A DNA stretch of 64,000 nucleotides from Dryocosmus kuriphilus (GCA_038277395.1 CM076197.1:98916442-98980441); one strand, 5' to 3'; shown: positions 35,450 to 47,625, numbered from the stretch's first letter. Notes: a model not told the origin generated them from the sequence alone. Numbers and translations: made by a program.

Positions 35450-38290
35450 TAGACAGTTGTGCTTGTAATGTCTGTCATAGTCGATTTGATCCAAAATATA
35501 GCATCCAATACGTTAATACTTAATACTTTTTGATAAATCATTAGCTGACTCAGCACAATCATATTTAGATAATAAAAATTTTATCACTTTTTTTCTGTAC
35601 TGAATCTTAAAATTTTGAATGATGCCTAAAAATACAAAACTATATTACTATTTTTCTTACTTAATTTTTTATTCTTTAGCTTACCTTGGTCTAATGGTTG
35701 ACAGACTGATGTGGTGTTAGCTGGTAAAAATACCAATGTGATATTTGAAAACTCCAATTTAGGATGACAAGCAGCGTTATCAAGAACTAGAATAATTTTT
35801 CTTCCGAGTCTTTTCATCTTATTATTTAATTTTGACAACCACGATAACATAATTTCTTGTGTCATCCACGCACGCGCATTAAATCGACAGTCAATTTTTA
35901 AAGAGCTTAAATAAATTTTTTGAAAGCATCTTGCTCTTTTTGCTTTTCCAATAATAAGTGGATATTCGAACTCGCCAAGCATGTTAACACAAAACATTAT
36001 TGTTAGTCGCTCCTTTGACATTTTTCTCCCACTGCACTGCTCATTTTTTAAGTACGTTGTTTTTTTCAGGTAACACTCTGAAGAATAATCCTGTTTCGTC
36101 GCAATTAAAAATATTTTTTTCTTCATAGCCATTATATTTTTCTTTTACTTTTCGAAACAAATTTTGCACAACAGCATCATCATCAACAGAGGCACGTTCA
36201 CCACATATAGCTTTAAATGAAATTTGATGTCAACGTCGAAACTTTTCTAACCATCCATTAGATGCAGTGAAATTGGTATTTTTTAATTGTTGGGCTACTT
36301 CTCGAGCTTTTCCTTGTATCATTGGTCCTGATACTGGAATATTTCTAGAACGCACCTGACAAAACCATTCATATATTACACTATCTGCAACGGCTGTATC
36401 AAGCTCTGGAAACGCTTTCTTTGAACACTCATCTTTATTTTGCATGTTCAGATCAATCCAATATTTCTTATTTCGTATGATGTCATTAGCTTGAGTTTTT
36501 CCTATACCAAACTTTTCCGATAATTCACGAGCACTCAACTTTTCTTTTTCGCAAGCTTGTATTAACTCAAATTTATCTTTAATAGTCAAACGTTTTCTTT
36601 TCTGCGACATTTTAATAAAGCGTACTATGTGCGCGCAGTGACAAAGATAAGCAGACTGAAATCAAGATTTATAAGAAATTGACGCGAGTCTACGATTGCG
36701 CGATGGTAAATCTGTTTACAAACACAATAGGATGCGATTCACGCAATACGTAGTTTATGACCAACTGTCCGTTATTATGGTAAAATAGGTGTCCGTTAGC
36801 CGAGGTGTCCGCTATAGAGAGGGTCCGATATTGAGAGGTTTTCTTCCCATAAGAAGCAATGTAATTTTGCCGGTGCATCTGAAAATTGTCCGTTTGTGGA
36901 GGTGTCCGTTATTGGGAGGTGTCCGATAAGAGAGGTTTCATTGTATTTCACTTCGGTTCGTCCAGGTTTATATAAGAATCATCGGTTACAGACTCCTCTT
37001 ACTGATAGGTACTTACCAAGATTTACCATTTTTGGGGATCGTGTCTCATCTACATTGGTTTAGTTTTTATATTTTTATTCGAGGGGTCGACCGTTCTCAG
37101 TTTTGGTGTACGAGGAATATATTTTTAAAGAATGCTTTGGGGTACTGCAGAATACATCGAAATACTTCGGAATATCTCTGAATACAAGGAATACATGGAA
37201 CATGAGCAAGGATAAGATTGTTTCAGAAGATATAAAAGGTTTTTAAGATTTTAAGGAATTTCAAAACATTTCACAAAATTTAAGGTAATTTCAAAGAATT
37301 TCAGAGATTAGAAGGGAACTTGATCAAGGAATTTTAAATTATTTCACAAGATCAAGGGATTTTATAGGATGTCCGAAGATTTCAAAGAAATAAGATTTTA
37401 ACTGAATCCAAATTAAAAAATTTTAATGGAATTCTACAAAATTTAAAGATTTTCATAGGATTTTGAAGGATATTATTACTTTTAAAGGATTGAAAAAGAT
37501 TTCAAGGGATTCCAGAAGAAATTAAAACATTTCAAGTGACAAGGATTTTAAGGGATTTTAAATAATTTTGTAGGAATTTTAACAATTTCAACGGATTTTA
37601 AAGAACTTTTTAAGATTTTAAAGGATTTCCACGGATTTCAACGGATTAAGAAATTTCAAGGAATTCCAGAAGACCCATAGGTTTTTAAAGACTTTGAAGG
37701 ATTCCAAATTACAAAATTTAAGGGAATTTCAAAGCATTTCAAAGATTTGAAGGGAATTTATTCAAGATTTTATAAAGGATTTCACGATATCAAGAGATTT
37801 TATAGGATTCCCGGCGGTTTTAAAATTAGTAAGGAATTAAAAAAATTTCAAGGAAATTTGAAGGATTTCAAAGACATAAGGTTTTTAATAAATCTAAAGT
37901 TCAAAATTTTAAAGGAATTTTACAAGATTTAAAGGACTTCATAGGACTTTTGAAGATATTATTGATTTTCAGAGGCTTCAGAAGAAATTAAAATATTTCA
38001 AGTGATTTATAAGGATTTCAAGAGATTGTAAAGAAATTTGAAGGATTTTAAAATATTCTAAAGGATTTCTATGGTTTTAAACGAATTAAAAAAGTTGCAA
38101 GGAATTGCAGAAGATTTAACATTCAAATTTCAAAGATTTAGAAGTTTTTTTTACAAGGAATTTCAAAAAATTTCAGAAGATCATGGGATTTTATAGGATC
38201 TCCAAGGATTTCCAAGTTTGTAAGCAATTTGAAGGATTTCAAAGAAATAAGATTTTTAGTGAATCCAAATTTCATAAATTTAGAAAGAAT
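34611..38290. repeat. right arm of the 3.6-kb palindrome (source copy)
   Basis: Contains the right long TIR, the authentic Tigger 5' half, the Tigger flank and the first 1.2 kb of the higher-order repeat. It is contiguous with the rest of that repeat up to 42017, whereas the left arm stops at 28699, so this is the likely template. Confidence 0.85.
35450..36610 (-). pseudogene. Tigger transposase, N-terminal and DDE part
   Basis: Starts MSQKRKRLTIKDKFELIQ at 36610 and reads through the CENP-B-type DNA-binding region to a TGA after KFRR at about 36230 (shared with the duplicate). The DDE domain follows: NCDETGLFF (first Asp), KRLGRKIILVLDNAACHPK (second Asp) and PANTTSVCQPLDQ, then a 59-bp intron (35626-35684) and QNFKIQYRKKVLKFLL. 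An A7 tract near 36065, where the other arm has A6, shifts the frame after FRVLPEK. The gene ends at TTVYN on the CAATTG junction and continues at 28301. Confidence 0.87.
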
Positions 38291-41200
38291 TTTATAGGAT
38301 TGGAAGGATTTCATAAAATTTTTAAGGATATATTTCTTTTAAGAGATTTAAAAAGATCTCAAGAAATTCTGAAAGAAATTGAAATATTTCAAGTGATTTA
38401 TAAGTATTTCAAAAGATTTTACAGAATTTTGTAGGAATTTCAAAGAAAAAAGAACTTCCAAAGAACGACAGAAGATTTAAGGGTTTCTAAAGATTTAAAG
38501 GATTTCAAAAAAAAAATGTAAGGGAATTTCAAAGAAATTCAAAGATTTCAGGAGCATTTTTTATAAGGATTTCCATAGATTTCATAAGCTTAAGGGATTT
38601 TATAGTATCTCCGAGGATTTCAAAATTTTTACGAAATTATCCAAATTTCAAGGAAATTTGCAGGATTTCAAAGGAATAAGTTTTTTTTAATGAATCCAAA
38701 ATTCAAAGATTCTAAAGGAATTTTAGGAGATTTAATGTATTTCTTAGGATTGTCAAGCATGTTATTGATTTTAAGGGATGTAGAAAGATTTCGAGGCATT
38801 CCAGAAGAAATTGAAACATTTCAAGTGGTAAGGATTTTAAGGGATTTTAACTAATTTCGTAGGAATTTTAAAGATTTCAACTGATTTTAATTAACTTTTT
38901 AAGATTTTAAAGGATTTCCAGGGATTTCAACGGATTAAGAAATTTCCAGGAATTTCAGAAGACCTGCACGTTTTTAAAGACTTTAAAGGATTTCAAAATT
39001 ACAAAATTTAAGAGAATTTCAAAGCATTTCAAAGATTTGAAGGGAATTTATTCAAGGTTTTGTAAAGGATTTCACGATATCAAGAGATTTTATAGGATTC
39101 CCGACCGTCTTAAAATTGCTAAGGAATTAAAACAATTTCAAGGAAATTTGGAGGATTTCAAAGACATAAGATCTTTAATAAATCAAAAGTTCAAAATTTT
39201 AAAGGACTTTTTAGGACCTTTAAGGATATTATTGATTTTTAGAGATGTCAGAAGAAATTTAAGTATTTAAAGTGATTTATAAGGATTTCAAGGGAATGTA
39301 AAGAACGTATAGGAACTTTAAAGATTCCAAGCGATTCTGAAGTTTGAAGGATTCAAAAATATTCTAAAGGATTTCTATAAATTTAAACGATTTAGAAAAG
39401 TTTCAAGGAATTGCAGAAGATTTAAAATCTAAATTTCAAAGAATTTAAGGGTTTTTTTTTTACAAGGGATTTCAAATAATTTCAGAAGATCATGGGTTTT
39501 TATAGGATCTCCAAGGATTTCCAAGTTTATAAGTAATTTGAAGGATTTCAAGGAAATAAGATTTTCAGTGAATTAAAATTTTAAAAATACAATTTTACAG
39601 GATTCAAAGGATTTCATACAATGTTTAAGGATATATTTATTTTAAGAGATTTAAAAAGATCACAATAAATTCTGGAAGAAATTTAAATATTTCAAGTGAT
39701 TTCTAAGTATTTCAAGAGATTTTACTGAATTTTGTAGGAATTTCAAAGGAAAAAGAAAAAAGAAATTTAAAAGAATTACAGAAGATTTAAGGGTTTCTAA
39801 GGGTTTTAAAGGATTTCAAAACACAAAATTTAAGGGGATTTAAAAGAAATTCAAAGATTTCAGGGGAATTTTTTACAAAGGATTTCTATGGATTTCACAA
39901 GGTAAGGGGATTTTGTAGGATCTCCGAGGATTTCAAAGTTTTAAAGAAATTATACTTTCAAGGAAATTTGAAGGATTTCAAAGAAATACGTTTTTTAATG
40001 AATCCAAAATTCAAAAATTCTAAAGGAATTTTACAAGATTTAAAGTATTTCTTAGGATTGTCAAGGATGTAATTGATTTTAAGGTATATAGAAAGATTTC
40101 GAGGCATTCCAGCAGAAATTGAAACATTTCAAGTGATAAGGATTTTAAGGTATTTTAAATAATTTTGTAGGAATTTTAGAGATTTCAGCGGATTTTAAAG
40201 AATTTTTTAAGATTTTAAAGGATTTCCATGGATTTCAACGGATTAAGATATTTCAAGGAATTTCAGAAGACCTATAGGTTCTTAAAGACTTTAAAGGATT
40301 TCAAAATTACAAAATTTAGGGGATTTTCAAAGCATTTTAAGGATTCAAGGAAATTTATTCAAGGTTTTGTAAAGTATTTCACGAGATCAAGAGATTTTCT
40401 AGGATTCCCGACGGTTTTAAAATTGCTAAGGAATTAAAAAATTTCAAGGAAAGAAGGATTTCAAAGACATAAGATTTTGAATAAATGAAAAGTTCAAAAT
40501 TTTAAAGTACTTCATAGAACTTTTAAGAATATTATTGATTTTAAGAGATTTCAGAAGAAACTAAAATATTTAAAGTGATTTATAAGGGTTTCAAGGGATT
40601 GTAAAGAACTTATAGGACCTTTAATGATTCCAAGGGATTCTAAAGGAATTTGAAGGATTTTATAATATTCTTAAGGATTTCTATGGATTTTTAAACGAAT
40701 TAGAAAAATTTAAAGAAATTGCAGAAGATTTAAAATCTAAATTTCAAAGAATTTAAGGGTTTTTTTACGAGGGATTTCAAATAATTTCAGAAGATCATGG
40801 GATTTTATAGGATCTCCAAAGATTTCCAAGTTTATAAGCAATTTGAAGGATTTTAAAGAAACAAGATTTGTAGTGAATTCAAATTTCAAAAATTTAGAAA
40901 AAATTTTACAGGATTCAAAGGATTTCATACAATTTTTAAGGATATATTCATTTTAAGAGATTTAAAAAGATCTCAAGAAATTCCAGAAGAAATTTAAATA
41001 TTTCAGGTGATTTATAAGCATGGCAAGGGATTTTACAGAATTTTGTAGTAATTTTAAAGAAAAAGGAATTTCAAAAAATTACAGAAGATTGAGGGGTTTC
41101 TAAAGATTTTAAAGGGATTTCAAAACACAAAATTTAGGAGAATTTGAAAGAAATTCAAAGATTTCAGGGAAATTGTTTACAAATGATTTACAAGGATTTC

Positions 41201-42017
41201 ACAAGATCAAGGGATTTTATAGGATCTCCGTGGATTTCAAAGTTTTAAAGAAATTATCCGAATTTCAAGGAAATTTGAAGGATTTTAAAGAAATAAATTG
41301 TTTAATTTTTTACAAGATTTAAAGTATTTCCTATAATTGTCGAGGATGTTATTGATTTTAAGGGATATAAAAAGATTTCGAGGCATTCCAGAAGAAATTA
41401 ATATTTTCCAAATGATTTCTAAGGATTTCAAGGGATTTTAAAGAATTTTTTAGGATTTTTAGGAATTCGAAGGGATTTGAAAGATATTTTTATGATTAAA
41501 AAAAATTTTAAGACAAAATTTAAGAGACTTTCAATGAATTCCACATATTTTAGAGGAATTTTTGACAAGGGATTTCAAAAGAATACTTAGAATACGAGAT
41601 GTGTGCTGAAGAATATATTAGAATACTTCAGTATACATAGAAATATTTCGAAATATTTATGAATACTTTGAACTACTTCGGAGTACTTAAGAATGTATGA
41701 AATACATGGGAACCCAGCGGGCACGAAATTTAAAGACGTTTTTAGAACGTCCTAAAGACGCTTCTAGGACGTAAAGTTTAAAAAACGTTTTTAGAACGTC
41801 CAAAAAAACGTTCTAAGTCAGGCCAAAAAACGTCCAAAAAACGTCCAGTGTTCCAAATACGTCCTAAAAAACGTCTTTAGAACATTGTATGTTTTTAGAA
41901 CGTTACTTGGCCTGACTTAGGACGTTTTTAGGACGTCCTAAAAACGTCTTGGGATATTCGTGCCCACTGGGAATACTTTGTGAGTGTACGAGGAATACTT
42001 GAGTGATCGACCCCTCG
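37080..42017. repeat. TIR-bounded higher-order tandem repeat (AAATCC/GGATTT family)
   Basis: The ends are CGAGGGGTCGA at about 37080 and TCGACCCCTCG at about 42017, inverted, with GTACGAGGAATA just inside each. TTTTTAT lies directly outside on both sides and is a plausible 7-8-bp target duplication. The interior is built of about 410-490-bp subunits, each marked by GATTTTATAGGATNYCC. Three subunit types (A, B, C) recur in the order A-B-C with a period of about 1.3 kb: A at 37801, 39091, 40398; B at 38192, 39501, 40806; C at 37363, 38601, 39914, 41218. No protein is encoded; the many short frames rich in Phe, Lys and Arg are translations of the repeat. Confidence 0.82.
41713..41971. mobile_element. 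CCCAG-type MITE (copy 2), nested
   Basis: Starts CCCAGCGGGCACGAA and ends TTCGTGCCCACTGGG (one mismatch). 259 bp of ACGTTTT and AACGTCC words in both orientations around AGTCAGGCC/GGCCTGACT. It is nested near the right end of the higher-order repeat. Related to 10842-11095. Confidence 0.85.
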
Positions 42018-42339
42018 TTTTTATCATGAAATCATTCATCTTTCGTAATATTATAACATTATAACAATTCACTTTCAATAATAATAATAATATTACGATA
42101 TTAATAATGGTACGAAAGAGTGATAACATCGTCTTAAAAAAATTAATGTGAACTTGAACTAATTTAGCACGAACACGAAAACTACTAAAAAATGAAAGAT
42201 ATGCATATAGGAACGGTAATAGGAATCTGTGTTCAAAAAAATATGTTAAAATAATGTAAAACTTTAGAAAATCTTAATATAATAATATAGCCTAAATTAC
42301 GGCTAGTCTTGGTTAGTACATCCCAAAAGTTCTTGTAAA

Positions 42340-44170
42340 TCCAATTTCTCTCGTGTATGTATTTCGGGGATGCCGCCCGGTTATTTTGAGCTAAGGAAGA
42401 AAAAAATCGTACCACGAGTTTTTGAGAAAAATTATTTTTTCAATTTTAACGATTAAAAATCTAGTTTTTCTCGAAAAAGATGCTAAATGTTCACAGTTCA
42501 TAGTTCAAAATTGTTCCTCTTCCTAAAATCTGTGAAATTGTACCATTATTAGATGCTTATGTTGTGCACTTTTTAATTTTTCTTTAAAGTAGAAGAAATC
42601 GATGAAAATAGAATTTATTTTAACGAACTTCAATATTTTTTTTTCTTAAAAATTTGTCTTTAGTTCAGTAATAATGTAAAAAACATGTGTTTCATGAGAT
42701 TCTTAAGATTCCAGAGCTTCAAAGCAGATAAAAGTATGTTCTTATCTCTAAAATTGAAGGTACATAAATTTTTTTGATTGATATCAGGTCCAAAAGGGGA
42801 TGGTAGGCTACATTGTATATTTGTATAATTGAAAGTGTTGCGGCCTTTGTTGGGTTTTTTTGCTGTTTATTTTAAAAAATTCATTGCCAGCATGTTTCGA
42901 TTCAAATTTGAATCCTATTGATGACATTTTTGTAACATTTTAAAAGCAGTAGTATAATAATCAAAATCAATGGAACATTCCGTATATTTTGTAGAAAACA
43001 GGTTTTATTCTGTGAAACCTAACGTTAGTGTCCACTTTGTTAAAGAAAAAAGTGTTTAAGTTAAAAAATAAGAAAAATTTTGTTAGAGCCATGAGTCACG
43101 ACTTTTTATCGGACAAGCCTCATGGCTCTAACAAAATTTTCCTTATTTTTTAACTTAAACACCTTTTCCTTTAACAAAATGGACACTATCGTTAGGTTTC
43201 ACAGAATAAAACCTGTTCTCTAAAAAATATACGGAATGTTCTATTGATTTTGATTATTATACTACTGCTTTTAAAACGTTATAAAAATGTCATGAATAGG
43301 ATTCAAATTTGAATCGAAACATGTTGGCAATGAATTCTTTAAAATGAACAGCAAAGAACACAACAAAGGCCGCAACACTTTCAATTATACATTATTCTTG
43401 GGTAAAAATTATTATACATTGTTTATTTGTATTTCTTCCTAAGATGTCTTTTTGTTACTGCAGATAGATAAGAAATCAATTAAGTGTTAGTTAACTTAGT
43501 TAATTTTTTAAAGGATTAAACGAGATGTAGGTACTAAATCATTTAGATGTGTTAAGATGATTTTCATGATCGTGAATTCCTATTTTTTTTTAAAAATTCA
43601 AATTGTAAAGATTCTACATAGGAAAATAAGTATCTTGTTAAATCCTTTAAAAGATTAACTAAAATTTAATTTATTTCTCCTTTATCTGAAGAAGGAAACG
43701 ACATCTTAGGAAAAAATACAAAAATAAAATTTAGCCTACCAGCCTCTTTTGGACCTGATATTAATCCAAATAATCCAAAAAATTATATTTCTTCAACTTT
43801 CGAGATAAAACCTCATTTTTCTTCACATTGAACCTCAAAAACCTAACAATCTCATGGAACATGCTCTTCAAATTATTACTGAAACTAAAGAAAAAATGTT
43901 AAAAAATATATATATTTGAAGTTCGTTAAAATAAATGCTATTTTGGTCGATTTTGATCTATTAAAAATTTTTTTCCGAAACACACAATATAAACATCTGA
44001 TAATGGTAGAATTTCATAGATTTCAGAAAGGCGGACAATTATTTATATCTTGTGTTGTTTTCGAGAAAAATGAGATTTTTAATCGTTAAAAATGAAGCAT
44101 AGTTTTTCTCACAGACACTAGGTACGATTTTTTTCTCCCTTGGCTTCAAATTAGTCGAGGCTAGCGATGA
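42340..44170. mobile_element. foldback element with internal hairpin
   Basis: Outer arms at about 42340-42815 and 43725-44170 are diverged inverted copies, sharing for instance ATATCAGGTCCAAAAG and TTTTGGACCTGATAT. Inside lies a tight palindrome (42822-43391). No coding frame is supported. Confidence 0.7.
42822..43391. repeat. near-perfect 570-bp palindrome
   Basis: Arms 42822-43095 and 43119-43391 are almost identical in inverted orientation around a 23-bp loop that starts TCACGACTTTTTATC. It could extrude as a hairpin. It has its own sharp boundaries within the larger foldback. Confidence 0.88.
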
Positions 44171-44179
44171 AATATTTCA

Positions 44180-46045
44180 ATAAAAAAAATAAGAAAGTGA
44201 TTAAAATAAGGCACTCAAAATTATACAACATAAAATTGATGAAAAAGATTAATTTCAAAAGAGTGAAATCTAAATAATATAGTGCAATAATAAAAAATGT
44301 ATAAGGCTTTTATCAAACACATATTTAATACCGGTTTGACTTCTTTCAGCCTATTAACCACCTGGTTATCAGAGTACCTGTCAATAACTAATAACTATAG
44401 CCGTAAATATTTTTCCTCGCGTAAATGTGCAATAACTTACACACTTCACATAATATATATAAAAAAGTATAAGTGTCCGATAGTTAATGAGACATTGGTC
44501 TTATTAATACCGCTAATTACATGTAACATAAATAATTACTGTAATTGCTCTACTCAACATAATGTATCTAAATGCACGCTTCACCTGGCAATTATATTAT
44601 TATCGTTCTTCGTAATTCTCCTGTTTATACTTTTTAGAAAAGGAAGTAATGAACTTAGCTCTTAATGCGTATAAGATTATATAATAGTGTTACAAATAAT
44701 TTAACCAATTCAGTTTTTATAATAGCAGTTTAGAGTCTGATTACTCGGAACTCTAAGATCTACATCTTATTTCTAATACTATTCAATAAAATATTTCAAA
44801 CACACTGACATAATTATTAGTAATTTATTTACTAATTTATTGGACACTTAAATCTCGCTACTTCAACTTTTGTATTACCAAACTTTAAATTATTTATAAA
44901 TCCTAGATAATTTTCTAAATATAAAACTGTGGGACTTCACTCTTAAATTTGACGTCCAATTGGCTTCATTAAATACTTTCAAATCTGAATCTACCATTTC
45001 CGCATATTCTTCCATTGTCCAAATTCTCCATTCTTTCCATTTATTCCCTTCAATTCAACACTCAAACTCCCATTGTCAGAAAGCCGTATAAAATAATTCC
45101 AATAATGAATAAAAATCGCCTCTCATTATATCACTCTCGACATCACATCCACTTCCGTTTGACAGTTTTCTGAAAAACAATTCATTCCGTTTCCGCCGAG
45201 AGAATGACTAGCATTTTTTTTTTTTTTTTTTTTAGTGGATTAATCGTGATCACCTGAATGAGGGCCAATGGCAATTTGTATAAGATTATAGGACTCGACA
45301 GGGTGCAGAGGATGACGTAGTGCTGCAGCTAGCGTGCCACTGAAAAAGGAACTTTTCCATTCAGGAATATCGCACTCGCTAACGGTTCGGATCAACGGCA
45401 TTGAACGAGTCATGATGTGCGTGATCGTGATCTAACGGCGTGGATTTAAAAAGTCCATGGTTACGCAGGCGTCAAATCATTAACCACTGTTCAGAACGAT
45501 AATTCAACTCGCGCCTGAGGAAAATAGATTTTCCGAGAAATCCAAGATTCTCATCGACTCGGAACGCAGTTATTGTGGAAAATTTTTTTTCCCCTCTATT
45601 TCCGCCCTGATACGTAACGGGTCAAGATTGTCGGATAGGAAGGAAGGAAACTGGAAATTAATAACCAGAGGCGTTCAATGAAAATTTTAATAGAACGGAT
45701 ATTATTAATCGAGGTATATAATATTGTCGAATAACTAGTCACTCACTATTACGTTTCGATGGACATGTGTACCACCCTCTTTAGAAATTTATTTTTGATC
45801 ACTACAAAGAGTTAGTTATGAAAATTAAAAACACAGTGAAATTATTGAACACGCAGTATGTGATATAAACAATGAAGAGTTCTATATACTTACAAATTAC
45901 GTCTTGAATATAAGAAACTTATGGTAATACAGTTGTAGTCAATTTAAGTATAACAGTGTAAATTAAAGAATTCTTGATAATTTAATAAAATTGCTATTAA
46001 AATTTAAACATTTAGAGTCGATGAATCGTGAGAGGAAGGATGTTA
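44180..46045. other. unassigned region
   Basis: A 122-codon hydrophobic frame at 44297-44665 lies in A+T-rich DNA and has no recognisable domain; I treat it as doubtful. About 45100-45760 is more complex in composition and has a T run at 45211-45233. No splice-supported gene was recognised. Confidence 0.4.
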
Positions 46046-46165
46046 GTTCTCTTTAAATTAGGATTTTGACAGTTTTTTTCATAAACTTGTCAAAATAATT
46101 ATTTCGGTCTTACGATCATGTTGAAAAAAACAATTTCCATCTTCATGTAGTTGTCAATATTTATT

Positions 46166-46215
46166 AAAAATCGACTACGTTTCAACCCTTAAACTGTGTG
46201 TCTTCCTCAGGTCTA
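46166..46215 (-). ncRNA. hammerhead-ribozyme-like motif (copy D, left)
   Basis: Minus strand: CTGAGGA, a hairpin ending GGGTT, GAAAC, loop GTA, GTC. The CTGAGGA box satisfies the CUGANGA core. Stem II is weakened by an A in place of C (GACAC against GGGTT). Confidence 0.5.
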
Positions 46216-46686
46216 CATAGAACTATAATATAGTGTTACAAATGTTATTATAAGAAACAAAATTTGTGGAAATAAAAAATTTTTACCTAAAAAAATACGA
46301 GGTAGTGTCATGGTTACTTGACATTTTATCTCAAAAGAGACTAAAATATTGTAATAAATCACAAAATGTTATTTTGATCCCTCGAAAAAATTGTTGAGGC
46401 ATTAAACTTTCGAAAATCGGTTACATTTTTAAAAATAATAACTTTTCAGTAGAAAACGTTTTCAACAACGGAACAGTACAACAGAATAGATTTTTACATT
46501 TTAGGTTATGTGAAGTGGCGGCAGAATTTATGTCACGTGGTACAATGACTGACCTATTATTGGTAACCAGATGGTGATCAGTTTCGACGACATTTGCTGA
46601 CCAATCATATGAAAAACAAATACAGACGATATTGCGCGCTAAAGACGTGTCGATTTGAAAATAGTAATTAAAATGTGTAATCTAAT

Positions 46687-47304
46687 TTATTGTATGATAC
46701 TATGATAACATTGGTTAATATTTAGAATTTCTGTTTGAAGATTTATAGAGTTATGTTTGTATTTATTTATAAAAATAGATTCTAAGACTTTTCTTATTTT
46801 TTTGTTCTTTTCTCTAGTTAAAATTTTAATCTTATCAAAATTGAAATCAAATGTATGATTAAAATTCCAGAAATGTTGAGATAAACCAGTATTAAAGTTA
46901 CCAATTCTCACATCTCTTTTGTGTTCAGTTATTCTTGTTTTTAGTCTTCTACCTATTTCACCAATATAAATTTTATTGCAATCTAAACATTTTATTAGAT
47001 ATACTACATTTGATAGATTTTCCGTTTTTTATAGATCCTTTTTATTATTGATGTAGTTTCCTATGTTATGATCATTTTTGAAAAAAATATTTATATTATA
47101 TTTTTTAAAAGTATTTCTTATTCTTTCAGATAATCCTTGAATGTATGGCAAAGTGACCTTCAAATCAGTTTTATTATAGCTTTCTAACCAATGATTCTTT
47201 TTATTTGAACCATTATAAATTTCATAAACTCTTTCTTTCATGATAGTTTCTATCAGTGGTAAAGGATAATTATTTTGTAATAATATGCTTTTTAGTTGAT
47301 CCAA
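46687..47304 (-). pseudogene. PLE RT C-terminus and GIY-YIG remnant (copy D, left)
   Basis: 47029-47304 gives the thumb/linker with LPYIQGLSERIRNTFKKYN. 46687-46911 and the preceding bases give the endonuclease tail, RIGNFNTGLSQHFWNFNH to the stop after CYHSIIQ. The stretch between them carries the KCLDCNKIYIGEIGRRLK part in a shifted frame. The element is truncated upstream near 47350. Confidence 0.78.
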
Positions 47305-47354
47305 ATTCGTTTTTCTAAATTTTATTTCACTAAGTTTTATGCACCTGTCTATTA

Positions 47355-47625
47355 AACAGGTAGAAGACTAAAAACAATAATAACTGAACACAAAAGAGAT
47401 GTGAGAATGGGTAACTTTAATACTGGTTTATCTGAACATTCCTGAAATCTTAATCATACATTTGATTTCAATTTTGATAACATTAAAATTTTAACTAGAG
47501 AAAAAAACAAAAAAATAAGAAAAATCTTATAATCTATTTTTATAAATAAATACAAACATAACTCTATAAATCTACAAACAGAAATTCTAAATATTAACCA
47601 ATGTTATAATAGTATCATACAATAA
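47355..47625 (+). pseudogene. PLE GIY-YIG C-terminal fragment (copy D, right, inverted)
   Basis: Reads TGRRLKTIITEHKRDVRMGN and onward to NQCYNSIIQ, ending near 47623. Two in-frame stops (after HS near 47443 and near 47530) break it. Inverted relative to copy D left. Confidence 0.75.

Larger units (their letters stand above)
27743..36943 (-). mobile_element. pogo/Tigger-type element split by a nested insertion
   Basis: The termini CAGTGAAACCTCTCC (27743, 3' end) and CAATGAAACCTCTC (complement ending at 36943, 5' end) are each flanked by TA. Subterminal words GGACACCTCC and CGGACACC recur, as in Tigger TIR regions. The Tigger sequence proper is 27743-28301 plus 35450-36943, about 2.05 kb, a normal length. 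Everything between is the nested long-TIR transposon and a later inverted duplication. Confidence 0.85.

Noticed and set aside
37747..40437. Repeated short frames rich in Phe, Lys and Arg that look like a protein repeat family
   Set aside because: They are translations of the A-B-C tandem DNA repeat in a fixed frame and carry no gene signals.
44297..44665. 122-codon hydrophobic frame that could be a membrane protein
   Set aside because: A+T-rich DNA readily gives hydrophobic frames; there is no family resemblance, no repeat context and no splice sites.
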